Source: Chitinophagaceae bacterium UBA1930 (GTDB lineage Bacteria > Bacteroidota > Bacteroidia > Chitinophagales > Chitinophagaceae). From it: a stretch of 64,000 nt of DNA. The stretch is from positions 837,501-901,500 of the forward strand of contig DDFK01000001.1 of assembly GCA_002337145.1 (NCBI GenBank). Reading direction: 5' to 3'. Positions 51,701-63,100 of this stretch are shown one piece after another (position 1 is the stretch's first letter; each line of letters starts with the position of its first letter). Below the pieces are notes generated by a model that made no database searches, was not told the DNA's origin, and saw only the letters and a program-made list of their open reading frames with translations. Made by a program: the position numbers and the translations under genes.

Positions 51701-53957
51701 CAGCTTCAATATAGTCTGCAGTATTGCTTATATAAATGTAATATGACCTATTGATCAAATTAGGTGTTTGCATCACTACAGCAGCACTGGCATTTGCTGT
51801 GGACAAACAACCTGCATTGCTGGTTAAGGTACACCTCACCTGATCAAATTCTTTTAACCCTGTATAAGTAAAGGTTGAATCGAGGCCGTTGGTACCAACT
51901 GGTGAGCCATTTACATACCATTGATAATTGGTAACAGTGCCATAGTTGGTTTGCGGCACCGCGAAGAATTTGGTTGTAGTACTACCACATAAACTGCTGG
52001 AGCTGGCAATCAACTGCATGGTAGGTGATAGTGTGTTGCCAATAATTACCTGTATACTATTACTGGTTGCATTTGCGGGGCTGGCACAAGCAGCACTGCT
52101 TGTTAAAACACAGGAAACTTCATCAAAAAATGCTAAGGTGCTTATAGTGAAAGTACTACTATTGGTACCTACATTGCTAGTGGTTCCTGTAGCATAATCT
52201 TTTACCTGCCATTGATAAGTTGGTGCACTGCCTCCGTTGGTTGGAGTAGCAGTAAAAGTAACTGGCTGGCCGGCACAAATAGGTTGTGTAACATCCACAT
52301 TTGCCTTAATCGTTATAGCCGGCGTTATGGTAGCATTATTGTTTAACGTTATTACGTTACTTGTTGCAGATGTAGCACTGATACATGCTGTCGTACTGGT
52401 CATGATACATTTTACAGTATTGCCCGCTGCTGCTGAAGACAAAGTATAAGTATCGCTATTGGTACCTACAGAGCCGCCATTCAATTGCCATTGATAGCTT
52501 GCAGTGCCACCATTGGTTGGCAAAGCCTTAAATACAATAGGGTTGCTGCCACACAATCCTTCGGAAGTGGCATAGATAGCCACTGATGGAACAACACTAT
52601 TGGCCACTGTAATGGTTAAGCTGTTGCTTGAAGCCGTTCTAACATTGGCACAAAGTACATCGCTTATTATGGAACAGGTTACTACATCATTGTTTTTTAA
52701 AGTATCCGTTATGTAAGTGGCATTGGTACCGCCTGGCACATTTACGCCACCGATTTTCCATTGATAAGTAGGTGCCGTACCACCATTAATAGGGATAGCC
52801 GTAAACTTTACGGAAGTTCCCGGGCAAATGGATGTGGCACTTGCTATAATGGATACCGAAACTGTGCTTGCACTTAATAAAACCCCATTTTTCTTAACCA
52901 AGGTAGCAGGATCTTTTACTGCCACTTTATACACGCTTGTCTGAAAATCTGCTGGTTTTAAAGAACTGCCACTGGCACTTGAAAAAGGGGCAGTAAGGTA
53001 TCTGGTTCCCCAAGCCTGCTGTGGGTAGCATTGCTGCATATCGTTATCTTTTGAAGAAAAACCACAAAGGGTTTCTTCACCACCTGTACGTCCACAACCT
53101 GAGAAAACGGCAATGGGTTTACAATCGCCAAAGCCGCCAGAAATGGACCTTATTTTAGTTCCTGTTAATTGGACACCCTCGCCTGTTGAACATACAGCAT
53201 CACCAATCAATTGGTATATCTGTCCTTTCATGAGCGTTATCTGGAAAGGTACCCAAGCTGGCTTGCCCATTCTACTTAAGGCAGATGGCGTTATTTCAAC
53301 CACCGTATTGTCTTCCTTTGCTATTACATACATCCAACTATATACTTTGGAATAACCCTTTTGCTCACTGTTTACAGATGTATAGCTGTAGCCCCATGAT
53401 TCGATAGGCAATAACATGGTAGCCCCAGAAGAAGTGCTTCCAAAAATATGTGCGTATGCCACAATGGGCACATCACTCACGATGTGTATGCCTTTGCTTC
53501 TGAATAGTCCTTCCCCACCTGTTCCTGCCGGTGGACGTTCTGTCCATAAACGGGCATCGTAATTCGGATCGGTATTGCCGCTTGCATTTGTTGAATTCAC
53601 CGGACCTTTCGGCATGTTTTCTGTTTCCACAACAAAGCCAGGGTTAACGGTATATGTTCTTGTAAACCAGTTCAACCCTGTATTCGGCAAGCCTGAGCTA
53701 TCAATTGTAAGAGTAATATGTGCTACTTGCGTACTGGTATTACTTAAGTAGATTTTCATGTTCATATCGTTGGCTCCTGCCGAAAGCCCGTCACAGGAAC
53801 CTTCCATGAATTCATGGTGCCCATACCCTACCCAAAACTCCTTACCGGTATTGGTAACAGCCTGAGAAAAGCCAATCACGGAAATACATGTTGCCCAAAA
53901 CAACAGTATTATCCCCTTTCCCCACCTACTTCCTTTGTCGTGTACTTTTCTTTTCAT
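45759..53957 (-). CDS. Giant T9SS type B adhesin-like protein with split IgGFc-binding-like domain
   Basis: 2732 residues from ATG 53957 (the frame opens at an upstream TTG, codon -8, which is less likely). Signal peptide (VIGFSQ). IgGFc-binding-like domain part 1 (about 37-361, GKEFWVGYGHHEF, SDVPIVAYAHIFGSTSSGATMLLP), then four Ig-like repeats of about 90 residues (about 362-736), then part 2 (about 737-890, SNTADYIEADKAVMVAQYM). Two PKD-like domains (about 960-1190), then six SprB-like repeats with CATATGSITLNGL alternating with Ig-like GPN domains (about 1190-2400), two more PKD domains (DFGDGSPT, NFGDGST) and a type B gliding-motility sorting domain (about 2645-2732, NAFSPNGDGIND, WDGTYNGKPLPVGTYYYII). 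Expected to be secreted or surface-bound through the T9SS. Confidence 0.95.
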   Translation of the reverse strand: MKRKVHDKGSRWGKGIILLFWATCISVIGFSQAVTNTGKEFWVGYGHHEFMEGSCDGLSAGANDMNMKIYLSNTSTQVAHITLTIDSSGLPNTGLNWFTRTYTVNPGFVVETENMPKGPVNSTNASGNTDPNYDARLWTERPPAGTGGEGLFRSKGIHIVSDVPIVAYAHIFGSTSSGATMLLPIESWGYSYTSVNSEQKGYSKVYSWMYVIAKEDNTVVEITPSALSRMGKPAWVPFQITLMKGQIYQLIGDAVCSTGEGVQLTGTKIRSISGGFGDCKPIAVFSGCGRTGGEETLCGFSSKDNDMQQCYPQQAWGTRYLTAPFSSASGSSLKPADFQTSVYKVAVKDPATLVKKNGVLLSASTVSVSIIASATSICPGTSVKFTAIPINGGTAPTYQWKIGGVNVPGGTNATYITDTLKNNDVVTCSIISDVLCANVRTASSNSLTITVANSVVPSVAIYATSEGLCGSNPIVFKALPTNGGTASYQWQLNGGSVGTNSDTYTLSSAAAGNTVKCIMTSTTACISATSATSNVITLNNNATITPAITIKANVDVTQPICAGQPVTFTATPTNGGSAPTYQWQVKDYATGTTSNVGTNSSTFTISTLAFFDEVSCVLTSSAACASPANATSNSIQVIIGNTLSPTMQLIASSSSLCGSTTTKFFAVPQTNYGTVTNYQWYVNGSPVGTNGLDSTFTYTGLKEFDQVRCTLTSNAGCLSTANASAAVVMQTPNLINRSYYIYISNTADYIEADKAVMVAQYMSQGSNCGALTSSDGDPEMVFLSPIDQGIKKAVFYSTSLEQIRSNFVTVILPTKALSSLRLNNSSVFDYTYSIANKPGYSVAIKGWAATKKQWTLTCDSGFNATTYGLGGAESYGYNAGTNLNNIDGLPAYHNLPDTSALAIVHPYTYVGSPMLLRANIAFRPTQMVWRLSYLGCSVVTPCTDVTVVNPIPNDSTIIGTAKYYQYTLPGNYVFNIPGTYNLPIELTVPNLDNGNCNNKETVTPEILVKYKPSMLFTYTQAIGCGVDTVRFKADTITPELYKIIKYKWQFTGNIPDTSNLQNPSFYFTTPGVYPVKLSIVTINGGIADTTINVTVTAGNKPHSNFGANPNTICLGQPINFKDSTGYFPDPDFSYWDFGNGYRDTVPFTTIDRPYTYNAIGTYIVRHTLMGSSFSCLPDTVNRTVVVAPTPNITGASGVSPTTCGGSDGKILLTGLQANGTYVVKYTFNTVVYTVTATVNSSGVLTVPNLAVGTYSNINTSIGTCISNSVGPVTLTSPAPPAQPTASSNTPVCVNSQISLIATPFITGGTYAWTGPNGFTSSLPNPTIANATTAANGTYSVTVTLNNCTSTAGTTIVAVNNLPAITNPTVANPTSCATATGSITLNGLLSATAYTVNYTSSGGAQTATITSTASGAVVIPNLLAGTYSNITVTYGCTSNAVGPFTLSDPNPPATPVASVLVTPICAGNTINLSATSSTSGVTFEWSGPNSYTATGATPAITNAPTTASGSYTVVAKLNGCTSLASNAVSIVVNPIPATPVASSNSPICAGITLNLTSSNVTGTATYVWSGPNSFNSASVNPSIANATPAATGAYSFTVTQNGCTSAASTPINVVVNAIPAIASTTVSNPTTCATSTGSITLNGLLASTIYTVNYTSSTGAQTATLASNASGAVVIPNLAAGNYTNISVTLNTCVSNIVGPLSLSDPNPPATPVASVLVTPICAGNTINLSATSSTSGISFEWSGPNSYTATGATPAITNAPTTASGSYTVVAKLNGCTSLASNAVSVVVNPIPATPVASSNSPICAGTTLSLTSSNVTGTATYTWSGPNSFSSASANPSIANATPAATGAYSFTVTQNGCTSAASAPTNVTVNAVPVISGASLSNTTTCSTATGSITLNGLLANTAYNVVYTSSTASLPTTVTITSGSTGSVVITNLTAGTYSNISVTLNNCTSNIVGPFTLTDPTPPVAPTVTSNNSPVCSGTAIILTANSSLSGVTYTWTTPGGSSITGATLTVNNSAATDAGTYAVTVTQNSCVSPPVTTNVTVKPTPTVTSSSSTNPTTCATATGSITLNGLTAGTAYTVNYTKNSTVQSATITANGSGAVVIPNLAAATYAGVTLTLNGCTSTAAGPFVLSDPNPPATPVIVSNPATTICTGNNLTLTASTATSGAIVYTWTSSNGFSAAGTNPVVFNNATAAVAGTYSVTATLNSCVSAAASVTITVNPTPAITSSSAINPTDCASATGSITLRGLTANTAYTVDYTKNTAAQTATLSSNAAGVITIPALTAGTYSNITVTLNACPSNVVGPFTLTDPAAPGVSIVSNNSPLCEGATVNIIASSPATGATFAWTSTNGYTTTGNAVNITNATTANSGTYTVTATKNNCTSTATAVMQVNPIPAASFTMPAFVCMPNGVVNFTNTSTVVGNGSMTYTWDFGDGSPTSSAVNGSHTYTAMGSYPVKLVTTASGCSNSATNTFSAFYDKPIAAFKIDKDTVCQGVSNVFTDLSTAPNSTITNWTWNFGDGSTSVASAPTKLYTLPGSYPVTLTVKNAQGCSSDPLVKNIKVYLQPKIDAGTFFMVPQGTTVVMNPTTNDSTTVTFMWTPASHFAHPDSLRASLMVMQNQIYTLTATGQGKCQASDTVSVVALKPFIIPNAFSPNGDGINDKWEIGNLADYTFASVEIFNRNGQSVFKSRGYSQPWDGTYNGKPLPVGTYYYIIDFMNTFPRRSGYVVILR
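48370..49616. repeat. Tandem 771-nt coding repeat (two copies, partial second)
   Basis: The segment around 48381-48811 is repeated at 49152-49582 with a constant offset of 771 nt (257 codons), so the reading frame is kept. Both copies have the same Ig-like + Ig-like + SprB-like order and differ by single-base changes. Confidence 0.85.
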
Positions 53958-54080
53958 TTTTACTAAAAGACGTTGGTTCAAAAATTGACGCTATACATTT
54001 AAAAATGACCTGCTTTTTCTTTCAAGTTCATTAACCGATATTGGATTTAGTAAGGGTACCTGGGTTAAGTAGGCGGTATG

Positions 54081-54128
54081 AAACTTGCCGAAGTAACCTA
54101 TTTTACCAGCGTTACTTTCGACAAGTTT
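54081..54128. repeat. Long imperfect inverted repeat between the two giant genes
   Basis: AAACTTGCCGAAGTAAC (54081-54097) against GTTACTTTCGACAAGTTT (54111-54128): one mismatch and one bulge, 13-nt loop. No T-run follows on either side. Confidence 0.65.
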
Positions 54129-54155
54129 ATACCAACACCTATTCTTCAAAATAAA

Positions 54156-57100
54156 TTACCTTATCAAACTAATCGATCCCTTCATTTCCTGTGTGGCACC
54201 ACTTAATGTAGTAAACTTCAATAAGTAGATGTACACGCCAGACGGTTGGGCCTTGCCTTTGTAAGTACCATCCCATCCGCTGTTCTGGTTAGTGCTCTCA
54301 AACACTTTTTCGCCCCATTGGTTAAATACCATAAACTGCATGGACTGTATCACATATCCGTACACCCTTAGGGTCCTGTTGTCTATGCTTGTTGAATTAG
54401 GGTTGAAGGCATTTGGCACATAAACGGCATCGGTAAATGTTCTGCCACTTACAGCATCGCTAACGCTGGTCTGGCAATCCAAAGCACCTTTTGCCCTTAC
54501 CAAAATGGTTACCGTAGTATTCGGTACCAAACCGGTTACGGTGTGCGACAGGCCATTTGAACCTGTACTAGGCGTGGCCCATGTGGTACCGTTATTGGTA
54601 GATACTTCGTAACCATTGATTGCACCCGGTACAGCCAACCATGTAAATGTTAGCGTTGTTGGTGTAGTGGATGCCGTAACAAATGTTACCACAGGTTTTG
54701 CCAACGGTGCAAGTACGTTAATCACTACTTTTTTGCGGAGTGTGCCCACACAACCTGTGGTTGTATTGGCATGACCAGCATAGAAGTTGTAGATACCTGC
54801 CGGAGAGAGGCTATTTGCAGTGAAACTGCTGCCTGTTGCATTAATTGTATATGCAGTACCGTTGGTTAATGCTGTGCCCGCTGTTGGTACGGTGTACCAT
54901 GTATACACCACATTGGCTGGCAATGGCGTATTAATCAGGTAGGTATAGTTTGCATTTGTACAAATGGCCACAGAATCAGGCGTAATAACCGGTGCAGAGT
55001 TGGTACAGCCCGAAATAGAAGTGGACGTACTTGTTTGACAAGTGATAACCCCTATTGCCTGTACTACAATGCTTGCATTTGTCAACACACCCATACCTGT
55101 TACGGTATGCGTTAAACCGGTAGCACCAGAACTTGGAACGGTGTATGCACCGCCGTTAACCGATACTTGGTAAGTTGCTGCACCTGGTACCGCTGCCCAA
55201 CCGAATGTAACCGAGTTGGCATCGCTGGTAGTAACGGTAACTACTGGTTGTGCCAATGCAGTGAGCATGTTTACGATTACACGTTTACGCACTTTGCTTA
55301 TACAACCAAACGATGATACTCCTTCTACATATAGTATGGTAGTAGCTGTTACGTTGGTCAATGCATAGGTTGGTCCAGTATATACCAGCGTACCGCCAGT
55401 AGCTGCAGTGTACCAGTTGTAGGTAACACCTGTGGTTATTTGGCTACTTGCAGTAAATGAAGCGTTACCGCCAGAGCATATTGCTACAGAATCCGTAGCT
55501 ACGCTTACAATTGGTTTAGGATTAACCACTACCTGTCTTGCCGTATCCCTGATACAACCGTCGGAAGTAACCACATGCAGGCTTTCGGTAAATGTACCTG
55601 CATTCGGATAGGTAAAGCTGGCTGTAGAGCCGGTAGCAGTTCCACCGTTATTGAATGTCCAATCCCATGTGTTTACACCAATACCGCCAGACGTAGCATT
55701 GTCTGCTGTAAATGTTGCTGTATTGTCCTGGCAACCTGCAAACGTTATGGTAAAGCCAATAGCCGGTGAAGGGATAACCTGAACATATACAATACTTGTA
55801 AGTGTATGGTCGCAGCTTTCTATATCCGGATGTGTTATTACCACAGGTACCGCATATAAGCCTGGCTGACTGAATTTATAGAACGTGTTCAAAGTAAATT
55901 GGTAGTAGGTTTGACCATTTACAATGGTAGTACCTGATGGTACAGGGTTATTTACCGTAACATCTGCATTTGGTGTAAGGAACGGCACCTGGCTAAATTT
56001 CCATGTCATGCTGGTAGGTATAACCGGAACCTTCACTTTGAATTTGAAAGGCGTTCCTACGCAATTGTACAGGTTTCCTGTAACACCGTTGATCAACGTA
56101 TCGGCTACTACGCCCAGGTTCTTCACTAAAGTACCCATGTTGTAACCATAGCTTTCCACACTACCCAATCCATAGGTTACCCCAGTAAACGCACTGTCAC
56201 TTTGAACCCTTACCTGCTGCTGTGCCGAAGGCCAGCTTTTCACCACTACAGAATAGTTGACACCTTTTAAGCTGGCTGTACCGTTTAATGGGTGCGGGTA
56301 AACATTATCAGGCGTAACAACAGTGGTACCATCTGTAATCTGCAACGAAGTCAAACCATTGGTTGGTATGATCATCGTAAGCAGGTTGGTGGTAATGTTC
56401 TGCAATGTGTTCCTGTAGAAACCAACACTCTTGATACCTTGTTCAATTGGGCTGATGTACAGCATTTCAGGGTCACCTACCGCACTTGAGTTTCCTAATA
56501 CGGTTCCATCGCCTGTAAACTGTGCCACCATTATTGGCCTGTCAGCCTCAATATAATCAGCCGTGTTACTAGTGTATTCATAGTAATGGTTATTATATAA
56601 TGGACTCAACACAACGCCGTTTCTTGTAACAACTGTTGCAGGGTCCTTCACTGCTACCCTATACACGTTCATCGATGCAATGTTTGCACCTGTGCTAGCC
56701 GATGTAGGGGCAGTGAGGTAACGTTTGCCCCATGCAGTAGATGGGAAGTTTTGTTGGATGGTAAAGTCACCACCGCTACCAACACCGCTTACGGTCAGGT
56801 TAAGCCTTGAGTTTCCGCTAAATACCGCCACAGGGAAACATTTACCTGCACTGTTGGCAGAGGCTTTTACAACGCTACCAGAAAGGTCGGCTGTGGCAGA
56901 AGTTCCAAGTACCAGCAATACCTGTCCTTTGTTTAAGGTAACACTTGTACTGGTATTGGCTACCATGCCTGTGTTGGCTACTGTTGTTGATGGGGTAACA
57001 TCTACCACCGTATTGTCATTATCAGCAATTACAAAGAAGAAAGGTCTTGAATCCCCATAAGTACCATTTCCTTTTATACAAAGTGTCTTGTATTCATAAC

Positions 57101-60100
57101 CCCATGTACCCACCGGCATTAGCATGGTTGCACCAGAGGATGCACTACCATACGTATGTGCGTAGGCCACAATGGGCACGTCACTCACAATACTGATACC
57201 CTGATCAAATATACCAGCAGTGGCAAGGTAGGCACTGGTTGGGCCAGTCTTCGGCATCAAATCTCCTACAGAGCCTGTTGAGAATACTGTGTTTGCAGGA
57301 ACCACGTAGTTACGTACATAGTTTGTACCGCCTATCTTAACCTGAACATTGGCTTGCTCCTGTGCACTTAAATAAAGCACCATGTCTTGCCCACCATTCA
57401 ATTGGTTCAACGGATAAGCTACCCAGAAACGTTTGCCCCTGTTGGATGAATCCTGGTCAGGAAGCACTGGTGGTGCATAAGGATTGATCAAACCTGTAAA
57501 CCTATCCAGGTTGGCACCTGTTAAATTGTTTTCATAGATCATGCGTTTAGGCACATCGTTGCGGCTGGCGAAACCAACCACCCAAGGCGTACCAAACGAA
57601 GCTGTTGTTTTACCCAAACCTAATTGGTAAACACCGCTTGTCAGTCCTGCTATAGAACCCAACCAAGGATCCAGGTAGTACAATTTGGCACTGTAATCAT
57701 AGTTACCATTGCCTGGTATGTCTACCTTGGTGTAGAAGTACATGGAATCCAGGTTACCTGCTGCCAAACCTGTTGGCACAACACCTGAGTAGCGACGCAC
57801 CTGTATGCTTGGTGGTGCCACTGCACCCCATTTCAATTTCATTACCGTATCTGTACCGTACATAAATGTCTGCTCGGTATTTGCAGCAGGCACTGCTGGT
57901 GTGGCAGTAAGCACTGTTGGCAATGCAGTTGGGTAAAATTCATACGCTCCAAGATCAGGTACACCTGTCAACAAAGTAGTTGGCCTAGGTGCATTGTCAT
58001 GGTCGTATGTATTTTCTGCAATCTGCACACCACGTCCTTGTATGGCCCATACATCAGGGTTGGCAAGGTCTGGCCTCAAATCAGAATTGCTTACAAACGC
58101 TGGGCTGTACACCATAGAGAAAATATCCTGGAACACAGAGCTTTTCCATGTAGCCAATGTTGCATAGTTGGCAGATGGTGTTGCACTTTGTAAAAGTGTT
58201 GTACCAGAAGTGTATAGCATGTTGTAGTTGGATACAACATTGTTTGGTATGCTTATATATAAAGCCTTACCACCACCTTTATGCGAGAAGATATTGTTGC
58301 GGATGCTTAGTGCCGTAGCCGTAGTATTGGCAAAATATGCTGCATAGTTATTGGTAGCAGAAGTTGCCGTACTGTTAATGGAGTTGTTGTAGTAGTTACC
58401 GTTTGCGGAATTACTGTTGTACAATCCATAAGAAGAAGCTGCGGTAGTATTGATTGCTGCCGTATTGTTCAACACATCAATAAACGGTGAGTTGATTACG
58501 TACAAGCCATACAATGTACCTGCATTTGCTGTGGTAGCCACTACATCGTTGCCGGTAAACTTACCACGGTTTATAACAGAACCGTCGCAATTGGCAACAT
58601 ATAGGCCATATACTGTAGCAGTGGCAGCAGCATTGCTGATGTTTACTTTGTTATTGGTTATTTGGTAAGATGAATCTGCATCTGTTGCATATACACCATA
58701 CGCATTAGCAGCCGTAGCGGTAGTAAAGTTTACGGTGTTCCTCGTTAACTTGATACGCTGTGTGAAGTTTGCATAAATACCATAAGCATAGGCATTGTTC
58801 ACAAAGTTGCTGTCAATTAAATGATCCGGTGCAAGCACTGCGGCAGAAACACCGCTAAAGCTGATACCATAAGAACCGTTATTGATGGTATTGCCTTTAA
58901 TGAACAGGTTATTGCTTCTTAAACCATTTGCATATACCGCAGCAGCAGTATTGGCATTGCTGGTTACTGTTGGTGCATTGATTACGCATCTTGCCAAGCT
59001 ATCGTTGGTGGCACCGTTGGCAAATTCAACCACACGTCCGTTGGTGCTGTTGGTTGCAGCCAATGTAAGATTGCGGAAGTAGAAGTACCTGGCACTATCC
59101 AACTTCAAGGTATAGTTGCTGGTAGCAACAGTTGAAGCATAGGTTAACTGTGCTCCTGCAGGTGAACCGTTATATGATTGGAAAGTTACCGTGCTGCCTG
59201 CGTTTGTACCTGGCACATACGGTATGCTGATTTGCTCTGTATAAGTACCTTTTACATTAAACACTACCGAACCAGTAATACCACACAGTACCGCATTTAC
59301 CGCACTTTGAACAGTTTGGAAGTTGGCACCTGGTGTATATGGTATAGTGGCCTGTGGCAAGGTTGCATCAACGGTATAGGTACCAGCTGGCAACAATGTG
59401 TTCAGCGTTACAGATGTAACAGATGAAACAGTAGTGGTTGAACCACAGGTAACCAGACAGCGGTAAAACCTTGTAACACTGGTTAATGTATCGAATGTGG
59501 GTGAATAGGATAATTGTCCTATGTTAACCCATGGTGCACCACCTGTTGAGGATGCCTGCCATTGGAAAGTAATATTACCTATAGGCGATGTACCTGTAAG
59601 CGTTAAACGTATTGGCGACTCCAAACATATTCCAGAGTTTGGTGTAACGCTTGCAGTACCAGCCACTGGTGGTGCCACACAAGGTACCGGAGCAAATTCA
59701 TACGCACCAAAGTCTGGCGTAAACAGGCTCCTGTTGGCATTGGTAATATCTGTAGCAATACCCAAAGCCGTACCCTTGTTATCTATAGATGCAAGCAATG
59801 GTTTGTAATTGCCATTAAGGGTATCTGCATACAATGGATCTTGGCTATATGATTTGATGTCTTTTGCCGTTGCAGCCTGCCATGCAGCCAAAGTGGTATA
59901 GTTGGTGGTTCCCCTTGTTCCGAAATAGTTGGTAGTTCCTGTACCGGTTACCAATATGTCGTTGTAGTCTGATGTAACATCGGTAGTGGTTGAACCTAGA
60001 TAGATACCTTGTTTAACACCTGTGCTTGCCCTGCGTATGGTAACTATGTTGTTCATGAACTGAACACCAGTAGCATCTGTACTTTGGTAGAAACCAACAG

Positions 60101-63100
60101 TAGCGGCAGTATTGGCCACAAGGTTGTCTATAGAAATGGTGTTGTGGAAATAGAAGATGTTGTCAGACCCGATATTGTACATACCGTAAATTGGACCAAC
60201 ACCATCCAAGCTATACAACAAGTTGTTGGTAATGGTAACCTCGTTACCGGTAAGGGCATCTACATTATTCAAGTAAATACCATAAATACCCGCAGTACTG
60301 GTTGGTGCACCTCCATACAGTTTGGTAATCCTGTTTTTGGATATGCTCATTCTTGTACTTGGTGCAGTGGTAAGATAAATTGGGTATGCGGCAATTACAC
60401 TGGCACGTGTGGGCCTTGTAAATGTATTGCCTTCAATTAAGGTATTGTAGGTGCCTACTATATACATACCGTAGGTATAGAAATCCTTAATGGTGTTATT
60501 GGTAAACTTGTTGTTGTTTATTATTTGTGTGGTGGTACCGCCAATCAGCGTTACGCCGTAGTAACCACCAGAAATGGTATCCCTGTCAAACACGTTACCA
60601 TCGCACCAGGTATTACCTACAGTTGTGGCTCCTGCATCAACAGAGTTGATCACCACACCAGCATAGTTTACTGTTGACTGTGCGGCTGTTTGCGATGCAA
60701 GGATGGTACACTTACGGAAGGTGTTGGAGTCTGCATTGTTGATCAACTGCACACCGTAACCATAAGTACCGGTACCAATGGAGTTGATTACAAGGCTATC
60801 GAATGTAATGAAATCAGCACCACTCAATTTAATAACTGCCCTTTCTGCACTGGTAGTTGAAGCAGAAGCAGCCAGGGTGTTTCCGTTACCGTTGAATATA
60901 ATCTGACGGTTGGCATTCACACCATAAATACTATCCAGCCTTAACTGTTCTGTGTACACACCTGCATTGGCTCCGGTTTGTACATTGAATATTACGTTAC
61001 CTGTTCCTGTTACACCGCAAGACATGGCAGCCTTGGCAGCATTGAAGGAAGCAAAGTTTGTACCTGTAGCCGGATAGGTTGTAGGCAACGAACTGTTAAT
61101 AGTATAAGTACCTGTTGGCAATGCCGGTGTAACATTCAACAGCACTGCATTGGATGTTGTGCTGGCACTTGAACATTTCATTACGCATTGGTAGTACAAT
61201 GTTGATGATGATAGTATCGTTGTATCAGGATGCAACATTGGTGTGCCAATCAAAGTAAACGGACCAGTAGCACTGGTTGATGTTTGCCATTGGAAGGTTT
61301 GGCCACCACCAAATGCACCAATATTCAGGTTCAATACTACCGGTTGGTTTTGGCAGATTGTTGTTGCACTAATAGTAGTTGCACCCGATACCAGTGGCAA
61401 TGTACATGGAGAAGGTATGAACTCGTATGCACCAATATCTGGTGTAGTGGTGCTACGTGGGGCACCAAGTATATCAATATTCAAACCAACATAAAGCCCC
61501 TTGTTGTCCATACCAGCATTGCTAGGGTGATAGTCAGCAACAGCAAATGATGGATCGGCATATACCGGAATCACAGATATGGCCGCCTGGTCCAAACCAT
61601 AAGTCTGTGCCGCTGTTCTCCAGTCAAGTATTGTTGCCCTGTCTGCAGTAAGGAAACCAATATTATTTGTTCCTGTAGCAGCGTTCATATAATAGTTGTT
61701 GTTGTCAGCAAAAGCAAAAGGCGTAGTTACATACAAACAATATTTTTTGCTGGCAGCAGTACCGCCACGGGTAACGGAAATCAGGTTATCGTAAAAATAG
61801 ATACCGTTGGCAGTACCCAATTGGTAGTAACCCCTGGTATCGCCTGTACTACCAGATGCTGTACTATCCAATGAAATGGTGTTGTGGATGTAGTACACGT
61901 TTCCAGAACCATTGTTGTATAAGCCATAAACAGGTCCATTACCATTTACACCATACACCAAGTTATTGGAAACGATGTTGGAGAAACCGGCCGTAGCCGC
62001 AGTGCCGCTAAAGTATATACCATAGAAGGAACTTGTATTGGTAAGATCGCCACCAAACGGATTGTAGATCCTGTTCCTGGTAATGCTTGCATCATTGCTT
62101 TGTGTTGGCAGGTATATACCATAGAAGGTAGTCAGTGCAGCACTTGTTCTTGTAGGCCTGCTTATTCTATTGGCAGCAATGGTAGTGCTATAAGTACCGG
62201 ACACATATATACCGTAAGAGTAGAAATCTTCCACACGGTTATTGGTTACCCTATTGTAACCGTGTGCACCACCGGTGAATGTGGCCGTTAACGTTATACC
62301 ATAGTAACCACCAATAACCGTATTGCTATCAATGATATTGTAATCGCAAAGAGCAGTGGTAGTACCCGTACCAGTGGCACTTGCATCGGAACCACTGATT
62401 GCGATACCTGCAAAGTTTGTTGAAGTGGTAGCAGGTTCGGAAAGGATGGTACATTTCTTAACTGTATTGGAATCCGCATCAGCAGTAATGTGTACACCAA
62501 AACCGTATGTACCGCCAGTTGCATCAATTCTTAAACTATCAAAAGTTATATACTTAATGGTCCTTAATTTAATTACCGCACGTTCGTTACTGTTAGCGGA
62601 CTGGAACTTCAATGTTTTGCCATTGCCTTTAAACGTTACTGTTCTTGTGGCAGATGCATTTGGAATAATGCCAGACATAATCAACTGCTCCGTGTACACA
62701 CCAGCAGTGGCGCCTGTTTGCACATCGAATACCACCGATGAAGTGATACCACATTTAATGGCATTGTAAGCATCGTTAAAGGAGTTGAAGTTACCAGTAG
62801 CACCAGACCAAGCTGTTGGTAAAGAACTGTTAATGGTATAGGTACCACCTGGCAATGAAGGACTGGTAACAGTAACCGTAGTTGATGTGGAAGATGTATT
62901 GGTTAAGATACATTTTACAAAACAACGGTACACCGTAGTAGCAAGTTGTGTTACTACTGTTGATGGGTTGGTGGCATTCGGAATGTCCGTCCACGGCCCA
63001 GCTGTGCTAGGTGCAGATTGCCATTGGTAAATGATGCCATTGCCCACCGCAACATTGTTTGCAGTTAAGGTAACGGGTATGCTTGCACAGGCATTGTTTG

